DNA of 7,406 nucleotides. It comes from Actinomycetota bacterium (GTDB lineage: Bacteria; Actinomycetota; Actinomycetes; S36-B12; UBA5976). The stretch covers positions 1 through 7,406 of the forward strand of contig WLGZ01000041.1 in the NCBI GenBank assembly GCA_009702945.1, in the 5' to 3' direction. Numbering within the stretch: position 1 is the first letter of the stretch; every line of letters begins with the position of its first letter. The notes under the pieces were generated by a model. The model searched no databases and was not told where the DNA came from. It saw only the letters and a list, made by a program, of their open reading frames with translations. Positions 1-6,381 of the stretch are shown one piece after another. A program made the translations under genes and the position numbers.

Positions 1-759
1 AAACTTCCAAACGCTGATCGGGCCAAAGAACAAGAACTTTGGAAGCGCTTTAGCCACGCTAGATCTGCATTCGATAAGGCTCGTCGCGCATATTTCTCAA
101 CTTTGGACGCAAGTCGTACCGAGGCTGTAAGTGCCAAGAAAGCTTTGATTAAGAAAGCTGATGAGTTAGCTGAATCTACTGAGTGGGCAAACACCACAAC
201 TGCCTACAAAAAACTTATGGACGAATGGAAAGCTACGGCGCGTGCTGCCAAGGGCCAGGAAGAAAAGCTTTGGGCTGAATTTAAGGCTGCCCAAGACAAG
301 TTCTTTGCAAATCGCAATGCAGCCAACTCAGTACGTGATGAAGAGTTCACTAAGAATCTTGAAGTCAAGCTTGAGTTGCTCAAGAAAGCCGAAGCATTGC
401 TCCCAATCACAAATGTTGACTCAGCCAAGGCTGCATTACGTGAGATTCAGGAAGCTTGGGAAAAGGCCGGACATGTTCCGCGCAATGACAAAGACAAGAT
501 TGAACGCCGACTTAAGGCTGTCGAAGATGCAATCCGCAGCGTACAAGAAGAACAATGGCATCGCTCCAAGCCAGAAGTTGTGGATCGCGCTAATTCACTT
601 GTTACTTCATTTGAGGCCAGCATCGCAAAACTTGAAAAGCAAAAAGCTGCCGCTGCAACTGCAGGTAAGACTGCGGATGTTTCTAAGTTAGAGACTCAAA
701 TTGCTCAAGCTCAAGGTTTGCTAGAAGCTGCTCGCTCTGGCGCTGCAACTTTAGGTTAA
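1..759 (+). CDS. DUF349-repeat protein, 3' part (start lies outside the window)
   Basis: The reading frame is open from base 1 to the TAA at 757-759, giving 252 codons with no start in view, so this is the C-terminal part of a longer protein. A TTG at 103-105 could be read as a start, but the 34 codons before it continue the family pattern (LW..F..AR..FD..R..YF..LD), so it is internal. DUF349 repeats are all-helical modules of about 70 residues with conserved W, F and R. I see the tail of one at codons 13-36, a second at about 56-105 (including W62, W76 and W91) and a third at about 133-184 (ALREIQEAWEKAGHVPR). A charged, Ala/Lys/Glu-rich coiled-coil tail follows at about 197-249. There is no signal peptide or membrane segment in view, so a cytoplasmic location is likely. 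The biochemical role of the family is not established, and I assign none. Convergent placement with relA is common in Actinobacteria. Confidence 0.9.
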   Translation, partial: KLPNADRAKEQELWKRFSHARSAFDKARRAYFSTLDASRTEAVSAKKALIKKADELAESTEWANTTTAYKKLMDEWKATARAAKGQEEKLWAEFKAAQDKFFANRNAANSVRDEEFTKNLEVKLELLKKAEALLPITNVDSAKAALREIQEAWEKAGHVPRNDKDKIERRLKAVEDAIRSVQEEQWHRSKPEVVDRANSLVTSFEASIAKLEKQKAAAATAGKTADVSKLETQIAQAQGLLEAARSGAATLG

Positions 760-767
760 GAAGTAAC

Positions 768-2999
768 TCAAACTCGATAGACGTCATAGACGCCGTCGAT
801 ACCCTTTACCGCACGAAGCACTTGATTCAAGTGTGACGGATCCCCCATCTCGAATGTGAAACGTGAGATGGCAACGCGATCCTTAGTTGTAGTAACTGAC
901 GCATTCAAAATGTTTACATGCTGATCTGATAGTGCTCGGGTAACATCGGATAGCAATCTGGCCCGATCGAGGGCTTCAACTTGAATGTTCACCAGGAAGA
1001 TACTGCTCTTGCCAGGCGTCCAAGCTACTTCGACAAGACGTTCTGGTTGAGTTCGCAAATCGTCAGCATTCACGCAGTCAGTTCTGTGAACTGAAATTCC
1101 TGATCCGCGCGTAACGAAACCAAGGACTTCATCGCCTGGCACTGGCGTGCAGCACCGCGACAATTTGACCCAGGTGTCATCGGCGCCAATTACGGTAATG
1201 CCAGGATCTGGTTTTGCATCGCGCCGATTCGCCACTCGACTTGGCAGTACTTGCTCGGAAGCGTCTTCGATTAAGCCTTCATCGCCACCAAGGGAGGCAG
1301 TAAGTCTGGTTACAACAGTTTGGGCGCCTAAATGACCTTCACCAACGGCTGCATAAAGCGCGCTGACGTCTGCGTAATTTGATTCCAGCGCCAGTGTGTT
1401 GAGCATGCTGTTGGTGAGTAACCGAAGTGGTACGCCACCTTTCTTCATGGCTCGTACTATTGCTTCTTTGCCAGTTTCGATCGCTTCTTCACGACGCTCT
1501 TTGGAGAACCAGGCCTTGATCTTGGACTTGGCTCGGGCACTAGCCACGATGTTGATCCAGTCGCGTGATGGACCAGCAGAATCAGATTTATTGGTGATGA
1601 TCTCTACGTTGTCACCGTTGGCCAACTTGGTATCCAGTGGTGCAACTTTTCCGTTGATACGAGAACCTACGCACCTATTTCCGACTTCAGTGTGAACGCT
1701 GTATGCAAAGTCAATCGGGGTACTTCCAGCTGGCAGCGCCATGACTTCACCCTTTGGAGTGAATACATAAACCTCGGCTGCACCTAAGTCATCTCGCAAG
1801 GAGTCAAGGAACTCCCCTGGATCTGCAGTTTCGCGTTGCCAATCCAAAAGTTGGCGCACCCAACCAAGGTCATCTGGTCCATCTTTACCAGCAACTTTGT
1901 CTTGCTTGTAACGCCAATGTGATGCCACACCATATTCAGCCGCGCGGTGCATTTCTTGAGTTCGAATTTGGAATTCAACTGGTTTGCCGTTTGGACCGAT
2001 CACTGTTGTATGAAGTGATTGATACATCGTGAACTTTGGCATAGCGATGTAGTCCTTGAATCGGCCTGGCACCGGATTCCAACGATTGTGAATGATTCCC
2101 AAAGTGGCATAGCAATCTTGCACGCTATCGACCAGAATGCGGACGCCAATCAAATCGTAAATGTCGTCGAAATCGCGTCCTCGCACAATCATCTTTTGGT
2201 AGATGCTGTAAAAATGCTTCGGGCGTCCACTGACCGTCGCCTTAACTTCGTTCTCAGCAAGATCAGCGTCCACAAAGTCAACAATTGTTTGCAGGCTTTC
2301 ATCGCGAGCTGGAGCGCGTTGCGAAACCAATCGAGCAATCTCGTCACTCATTTTTGGATACAACGAGGCAAAAGCTAAATCTTCAAGTTCCCACTTGACT
2401 GAATTCATACCTAGGCGGTGAGCTAACGGGGCATAAATCTCTAAAGTCTCGCGTGCTTTTTGTTCTTGCTTCTCTGGTGATAAATATGAAAGCGTTCGCA
2501 TATTGTGTTGCCGGTCAACCAATTTGATAACAAGGACTCGAATGTCTCTGGCCATGGCAACTACCATTTTGCGAACAGTTTCGGATGCAGAAGCCTGACC
2601 GTACTTAACTTTGTCTAGTTTGGTAACGCCGTCAACTAAACCAGCAACTTCATCGCCAAAGTCGGCGCGCAAATGTTCTAAGTCGTATTCAGTGTCTTCC
2701 ACCGTGTCATGCAGCAAGGCCGCAATAACCGTGGATGAAGTCATACCGAGATCGGCCAACATGCCAGATACTGCGATTGGGTGAGTTATGTACTGTTCGC
2801 CAGACTTGCGATTCTGGGCTCTGTGGAAGTAGTCCGCAGTTTGATATGCCCTAATGATCTCGGACTCATCGCTGCCCGGGTGGAACTTGAGCAAGGTGTC
2901 GATGACTTCGCGCAGTTGATCTGGGATCGGGGTTTCTAAACCCTGAGGGAAACGTTCGGCTAAGGCAAGCGGCAGGCCAGCTGATAAGTCAGTTGTCAT
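768..2999 (-). CDS. relA: Bifunctional (p)ppGpp synthetase/hydrolase, long RSH family (Rel)
   Basis: This 743-residue protein makes (p)ppGpp from ATP and GDP/GTP and also hydrolyses it, controlling the stringent response in the cytoplasm. The N-terminal hydrolase domain (about 50-200) keeps H73 in ITHP and the H97-D98...E101-D102 motif, so hydrolysis should be active. The synthetase domain (about 250-365) has RFKD at 313-316, the RXKD form typical of bifunctional Rel rather than the EXDD of monofunctional RelA, and the substrate loop YQSLHT at 326-331. A TGS domain follows (about 408-470, with H436 in YSVHTEVG), then a helical region. Next is the conserved-cysteine zinc-finger-type motif (C616, C617, H638, C642) and a C-terminal ACT domain (about 665-743). 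Length is near the family norm (Mycobacterium tuberculosis Rel is about 790). The ATG has a strong AAGGAGG site just upstream. It is last in the secD-secF-apt-relA run. One small oddity is T324 before the loop, where N or G is usual. Confidence 0.97.
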   Translation of the reverse strand: MTTDLSAGLPLALAERFPQGLETPIPDQLREVIDTLLKFHPGSDESEIIRAYQTADYFHRAQNRKSGEQYITHPIAVSGMLADLGMTSSTVIAALLHDTVEDTEYDLEHLRADFGDEVAGLVDGVTKLDKVKYGQASASETVRKMVVAMARDIRVLVIKLVDRQHNMRTLSYLSPEKQEQKARETLEIYAPLAHRLGMNSVKWELEDLAFASLYPKMSDEIARLVSQRAPARDESLQTIVDFVDADLAENEVKATVSGRPKHFYSIYQKMIVRGRDFDDIYDLIGVRILVDSVQDCYATLGIIHNRWNPVPGRFKDYIAMPKFTMYQSLHTTVIGPNGKPVEFQIRTQEMHRAAEYGVASHWRYKQDKVAGKDGPDDLGWVRQLLDWQRETADPGEFLDSLRDDLGAAEVYVFTPKGEVMALPAGSTPIDFAYSVHTEVGNRCVGSRINGKVAPLDTKLANGDNVEIITNKSDSAGPSRDWINIVASARAKSKIKAWFSKERREEAIETGKEAIVRAMKKGGVPLRLLTNSMLNTLALESNYADVSALYAAVGEGHLGAQTVVTRLTASLGGDEGLIEDASEQVLPSRVANRRDAKPDPGITVIGADDTWVKLSRCCTPVPGDEVLGFVTRGSGISVHRTDCVNADDLRTQPERLVEVAWTPGKSSIFLVNIQVEALDRARLLSDVTRALSDQHVNILNASVTTTKDRVAISRFTFEMGDPSHLNQVLRAVKGIDGVYDVYRV

Positions 3000-3003
3000 A
3001 ACG

Positions 3004-3010
3004 CCTCCTT
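3004..3010 (-). promoter_or_regulatory. Ribosome binding site of relA
   Basis: On the minus strand this reads AAGGAGG, a full anti-16S match. It lies 4 bases before the ATG at 2999-2997, a slightly short spacer. It is the strongest such site in the window and fixes the relA start, suggesting efficient translation independent of apt. Confidence 0.8.
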
Positions 3011-3021
3011 AGTTATCCCAC

Positions 3022-3051
3022 ATTCTATTTGGAAACTTATAAGACTGCGAA
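3022..3051 (-). promoter_or_regulatory. Possible relA promoter at the apt-relA junction
   Basis: On the minus strand a TAGAAT (3027-3022, five of six matches to TATAAT) lies 18 bases after TTCGCA (3051-3046, four of six to TTGACA). The -35-like part falls inside the end of apt and the -10-like part in the 37-base gap before relA. Such matches arise by chance in A/T-rich gaps, so this is only a candidate for separate relA expression. No initiation data are available from sequence alone. Confidence 0.2.
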
Positions 3052-3564
3052 GACATCAATTCTCGAGTCACGACTTGCGACTTTTGCGCTACCGCCAAGG
3101 AATGCAAGGTCAAGCAACACTGCAATACCTAGTACCTCAGCGCCACATTCTTGAATCAAGTCAATGGCTGCGCAGGCTGTACCACCTGTAGCAAGCACGT
3201 CATCCACGATTAATACACGATCGCTCTTAGTAAGAGCGTCCTGGTGGATTTCAATTGAGTCTGCGCCGTATTCGAGTTCATACTCGGCTCGAAATGTCGC
3301 TCGCGGAAGTTTTCCACTCTTGCGAATTGGAACAAAACCTAAATGCATGTGCGCTGCTAACGAAGCGCCCAAGATAAATCCGCGAGCTTCGACGCCAACT
3401 ATGTGAGTGATACCTGAGTTTGCAAACCTTGTGGCGATTTCCGAGTTAACCCACAAGGCGGCATCTGGATTGGCCGAGATCGGAGTTACATCTTTGAAAA
3501 TTACACCAGGTAGTGGGTAGTCAGGAATCTGCGCAATTAATGCGGTGACTCCGGCGCGATCCAT
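3037..3564 (-). CDS. apt: Adenine phosphoribosyltransferase
   Basis: This cytoplasmic purine-salvage enzyme converts adenine and PRPP to AMP and pyrophosphate. The 175-residue protein is close to the usual 170-185. Near the N-terminus is the family signature IPDYPLPGVIFKDVTPI (13-29), followed by VEARGFILG (58-66), the RKSGKLP loop (81-87) and the YELEYG...IEIH segment (95-107). The PRPP-binding motif VLIVDDVLATGGTA lies at 117-130, with the paired aspartates and the TGGT phosphate loop intact. The ATG start gives the normal short lead before the signature. It begins 6 bases after the secF stop. A modest AGGAAAG at 3580-3574, inside the last codons of secF, could serve as ribosome binding site, so translation may depend partly on secF. 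The apt-relA pair is a long-known actinobacterial arrangement; both enzymes handle purine nucleotides, but a functional link is inference. Confidence 0.97.
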   Translation of the reverse strand: MDRAGVTALIAQIPDYPLPGVIFKDVTPISANPDAALWVNSEIATRFANSGITHIVGVEARGFILGASLAAHMHLGFVPIRKSGKLPRATFRAEYELEYGADSIEIHQDALTKSDRVLIVDDVLATGGTACAAIDLIQECGAEVLGIAVLLDLAFLGGSAKVASRDSRIDVFAVL

Positions 3565-3570
3565 GTCGGT

Positions 3571-4659
3571 TTACTTTCCTGATCTGCCAGAACGAGTTTT
3601 CTTAACCCGCTGTTGCCTTGGACCAGCGGACGAAACAATCGGCGCACCAATTGAAATCTCTGGCTTTACATCGTTGGCAGCATCTCCACCCTTGCGACGG
3701 GCTTGCACGCGCTTAGCTAATGCAATGTTCTCGGCAGCGCGTTCTTTCATCTGGCACAAGAACGGAGTAGCAACGAAGATCGAAGAATAAGTTCCCACGA
3801 GCATGCCAACGAACAGAGCCAATGCCAAGTCATTCAAAGTTCCCACTCCAAGAAGCGAAACTCCAACAACCAGGATTGAAAGGACCGGCAGCAATGCAAC
3901 GATAGAAGTGTTGATGCTTCGCACGAGAGTTTGATTCAGCGCAAGATTTGCAGCTTCGCTGTAAGTCGTACGTGATCCACCGTGAATACCCTTGGTGTTT
4001 TCCTTAACTTTGTCGAAAACCACAACGGTGTCATAGAGCGAATAACCAAGAATTGTCAGGAAGCCGATGACGCTAGCCGGAGTTACTTCAAAACCACTTA
4101 AGGCGTAAATACCAACAGTGATTAAAACGTCGTGAGCCAATGCAGCTAACGCCGCAATCGCCATTTGCCATTCGAAATAGATCGACAAGAAGATTGCAAC
4201 CAGAACCAAGAAAACCAGTAGCGCTCGAAGCGCATTCTGGGTTACTTCATCGCCCCAACTTGGTCCAACCAGCTGAACTTTGATGTTGGCTTCCTCTACC
4301 GCAAATGAATCTGCCAGGGCAGCGCTCAATGCGTTAGATGCCTCCGTGGAAAGTGCTGGAGTTTGAATTCGAATTGTGTCGCCACCGATGATTGTGACGG
4401 TTGACGGTGTCTCGCCTGCGGCAAGTACAGTTTCACGAGCTTGCGATACTGACTCGTCATTCGCAACAGTTAGCGGCACTGAGAACTCTGCGCCACCCTT
4501 GAATTCAATTCCAAGATTCAATCCGCGAACACCAAGAGTCGCGATCGACAAAATGATCAGGATTGCGGAAACCAAATACCAAGCTTTACGGCGACCAACA
4601 ATGTTGTACGAGACATCACCACGGTAGAGGCTATTTCCTAGTTGACTTAAACCAGCCAT
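3571..4659 (-). CDS. secF: Protein-export membrane protein SecF
   Basis: SecF pairs with SecD in the cytoplasmic membrane and uses the proton gradient to help complete protein translocation through SecYEG. The 362 residues contain a first membrane helix (about 28-46), then LGIEFKGGAEF (49-59) opening the small extracytoplasmic domain. Five further helices lie at about 145-162, 166-187, 195-215, 248-270 and 274-299. Family hallmarks are HD at 176-177, the signature GYSLYDTVVVFDKVKEN (205-221) and RSINTS at 247-252. After the last helix comes a strongly basic cytoplasmic tail (about 305-362, rich in K and R, ending RSGRSGK). This form of tail is frequent in actinobacterial SecF. The start ATG overlaps the secD stop as TAATG, with a GGAGG site 7 bases upstream, so the two subunits are probably translationally coupled and made in matched amounts. 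Confidence 0.97.
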   Translation of the reverse strand: MAGLSQLGNSLYRGDVSYNIVGRRKAWYLVSAILIILSIATLGVRGLNLGIEFKGGAEFSVPLTVANDESVSQARETVLAAGETPSTVTIIGGDTIRIQTPALSTEASNALSAALADSFAVEEANIKVQLVGPSWGDEVTQNALRALLVFLVLVAIFLSIYFEWQMAIAALAALAHDVLITVGIYALSGFEVTPASVIGFLTILGYSLYDTVVVFDKVKENTKGIHGGSRTTYSEAANLALNQTLVRSINTSIVALLPVLSILVVGVSLLGVGTLNDLALALFVGMLVGTYSSIFVATPFLCQMKERAAENIALAKRVQARRKGGDAANDVKPEISIGAPIVSSAGPRQQRVKKTRSGRSGK

Positions 4660-6278
4660 TAGTTAACCTCCGATGTTGAACTTGTTACCCCAAGTCGAGT
4701 TGGCGATACTCCAGTCCAGGCTGAACCTGAGTTCATCCATTTAGAGTTTCCAAGCTTTGTTACCAGTGAACGCGTGAACAAGAAGGCCACCGCGATGTCT
4801 ACGAACGTGATCAGACCTAGTGTGAAGGCGAAGCCACGAACGCTACCAACGGACAAGTAATACAAAATTGCTGCGCTGAGCAGGGATACAAAGTCTGCGG
4901 CCAGAATAGTTCGGCGTGCTCTGATCCAACCTTGATCGATCGCAACTCGAAGACGCTTACCTTCGCGAATCTCGTCACGGATGCGTTCAAAGTAAATGAT
5001 GAAGGAGTCCGCCGTAATACCGATAGCCACAATCGCACCCGCTACACCTGACAAAGTAAGTGTGAAGCCGATTCCTCGTCCCAGAATTACAAACACTAGA
5101 TAAGTCATAATGGCTGCTGCTACCAAGCTGACTACCGCAATCACACCGAGTGCGCGGTAGTAAAGAAGTAGGTAAATCACAACTAGAAGCAAACCAAAGC
5201 CACCAGCAATTAATCCGGCTTGCAATTGATCGTTACCTAATGTCGGTGAAATCTGCTGAACTTCATCTACTTCAAGACCTACCGGCAAAGCGCCGTACTT
5301 TAGAACTTGAGCCAACGCGCGCGCTTCGTCAGCAGTGAATGAACCGGAGATAACGGCTGAGCCACCAAGAATTGGTTCGTTTACCGAAGGTGCGCTGATG
5401 ACTACGCCGTCAAGCACAATCGCAAACTGATCGTTTGGAGATTCAAGTGCGGAAAGCTTTGTAGTGGAATCTGCAAACTTCTTTGCGCCATCTGTAGTCA
5501 TCTGAAGATCTACTTGCCAACCACCAGCGCCTTGTTGCGGTAAGCCAGCAGTTGCACTTTCAATGTCAGTTCCAACTAAGTCGGCTGGAGCTAGCGCGTA
5601 CTTAACTGATCCATCTTTTTCACAACTAATTAGATACTGCGCTGGGTCATCGGTTGAGCCATTAAGAATGTCTGATGTAGCACAATCTAAAGCCGCGAAT
5701 CTATCTGCGAAGTCTCCGGAACCATCTGGAGACTGAATTGGTGGTACTAAAAGTTCAGGTGCAACGGAAACACTTGGTGACGGAGTCGGTTCTGGAGTTG
5801 TGCTTGCTGCTGGAGTCGCGCTATCCGATGGCGCAGCACTTGGGTTGGCCGAATCACTCACGCTTGGTGTTGGTGAAGCACTTGCTTGTGGTGAACCAAA
5901 GTCAATTGCCAAGACCGGACGGAAATTCAACTGTGCAGTTGTCTTTAACTGATCAACGACGGTACGACTGGTTTCACCAGGAATGGTGACAATGATCTTT
6001 GCGCCATTGCCGGTGCCCTGAATCGTTACTTCCGACTCAGCAACACCAAAACCATCAACACGTTGACGAATAATTGCAACCGTCTGGTCTAGCTGGTCTT
6101 GAGTTAAAGTCTCGCCAACAGCCACAGATGGCGACAGGATGACTTGAGTACCGCCACGAAGGTCAAGACCAAGTTTTGGCGTATGACGCTCGCCAGGAAG
6201 GAAAGTCCAAATCATCAATCCAATTAAGCCAACGGTGAAGATCAGTAAGGACCGACCTGGACGGTAATGCTGAGCCAC
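4659..6278 (-). CDS. secD: Protein-export membrane protein SecD
   Basis: SecD is the larger partner of SecF in the membrane complex that drives late steps of Sec-dependent export with the proton motive force. The 539-residue protein has a first membrane helix (about 11-28), LGLDLRGGTQVIL (36-48), and a large extracytoplasmic domain up to about 350. It then has five helices at about 353-373, 376-398, 404-428, 455-475 and 483-503. ITADSFIIYFERIRDEIREG (421-440) is the actinobacterial version of the conserved helix-4 motif; D424 is the likely proton-pathway acidic residue. The outer domain carries a Ser/Pro/Ala/Thr-rich stretch (about 129-178) and two cysteines (C199, C219) in the segment where actinobacterial SecD usually has a pair. 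The start codon is GTG at 6278-6276, preceded by AAAAGG with 8 bases spacing. It heads the secD-secF-apt-relA run. yajC, normally just before it, is absent. Confidence 0.97.
   Translation of the reverse strand: MAQHYRPGRSLLIFTVGLIGLMIWTFLPGERHTPKLGLDLRGGTQVILSPSVAVGETLTQDQLDQTVAIIRQRVDGFGVAESEVTIQGTGNGAKIIVTIPGETSRTVVDQLKTTAQLNFRPVLAIDFGSPQASASPTPSVSDSANPSAAPSDSATPAASTTPEPTPSPSVSVAPELLVPPIQSPDGSGDFADRFAALDCATSDILNGSTDDPAQYLISCEKDGSVKYALAPADLVGTDIESATAGLPQQGAGGWQVDLQMTTDGAKKFADSTTKLSALESPNDQFAIVLDGVVISAPSVNEPILGGSAVISGSFTADEARALAQVLKYGALPVGLEVDEVQQISPTLGNDQLQAGLIAGGFGLLLVVIYLLLYYRALGVIAVVSLVAAAIMTYLVFVILGRGIGFTLTLSGVAGAIVAIGITADSFIIYFERIRDEIREGKRLRVAIDQGWIRARRTILAADFVSLLSAAILYYLSVGSVRGFAFTLGLITFVDIAVAFLFTRSLVTKLGNSKWMNSGSAWTGVSPTRLGVTSSTSEVN
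4667..4671 (-). promoter_or_regulatory. Ribosome binding site of secF inside secD
   Basis: On the minus strand GGAGG lies 7 bases before the secF ATG, within the last codons of secD. Combined with the one-base TAATG overlap, it supports the chosen secF start and coupled translation of the two subunits. Confidence 0.75.
5745..5894 (-). other. Ser/Pro/Ala/Thr-rich low-complexity linker in SecD
   Basis: These codons encode residues about 129-178 of SecD, made almost entirely of S, P, A and T with a few D, E and V. The linker sits in the extracytoplasmic domain after the QLNFRPVL strand. It is not a perfect nucleotide repeat. Insertions of variable length at this place are common in actinobacterial SecD, so it is probably a flexible, fast-changing loop. 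Confidence 0.8.
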
Positions 6279-6286
6279 TTGTTAAG

Positions 6287-6292
6287 CCTTTT
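6287..6292 (-). promoter_or_regulatory. Ribosome binding site of secD
   Basis: On the minus strand AAAAGG lies 8 bases before the GTG at 6278-6276. It is a moderate match at good spacing. The protein then begins with a short polar lead followed directly by the first membrane helix, as expected for SecD, so the GTG is the likely start. Confidence 0.55.
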
Positions 6293-6354
6293 CGGATTGG
6301 AAACTAAATCAAATTAGTGAGGATAAAACTCGCTGTTGGACAAGTTTAGCGTGC

Positions 6355-6378
6355 AAAACAGCGGCCTCAGCGACCGCC
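6355..6378 (-). terminator. Possible weak intrinsic terminator after ruvB
   Basis: Starting 3 bases after the ruvB stop, the minus strand can fold a 7-pair stem (6378-6372 with 6366-6360, five Watson-Crick and two G-T pairs) around the loop GCTGA. One G and four T follow. The G/C-rich stem and short T run resemble a Rho-independent terminator, but the T run is short, so partial readthrough into secD is plausible. The remaining bases up to secD (6279-6354) hold the secD ribosome binding site and no convincing promoter. Confidence 0.4.
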
Positions 6379-6381
6379 CGC

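Noticed and set aside
242..691. Plus-strand open frame of 149 codons inside the DUF349 gene
   Set aside because: It is an out-of-frame overlap with the DUF349 repeats, which are recognisable in the main frame; its product resembles nothing I know.
755..767. GTTA-5-TAAC inverted repeat at the convergent junction, considered as a two-way terminator
   Set aside because: A four-pair A/T-rich stem without a T run is too weak to call.
1396..1695. Plus-strand open frame of 99 codons opposite relA
   Set aside because: It is antisense to the TGS and helical part of Rel, which is clearly the real gene. The composition is that of a shadow frame.
2019..2378. Plus-strand open frame of 119 codons opposite relA
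   Set aside because: It lies wholly antisense to the conserved Rel synthetase and hydrolase coding sequence, shows no family resemblance and has no ribosome binding site that I can see.
6303..6318. Inverted repeat ACTAA-6-TTAGT upstream of secD, considered as an operator
   Set aside because: Only five A/T-rich pairs; this is expected by chance in an A/T-rich gap.
6279..6354. secD promoter starting from TTGTCC on the minus strand
   Set aside because: TTGTCC has no acceptable -10 partner at 16-18 bases; the nearest candidates are at 12 or 19-21 bases and match poorly.
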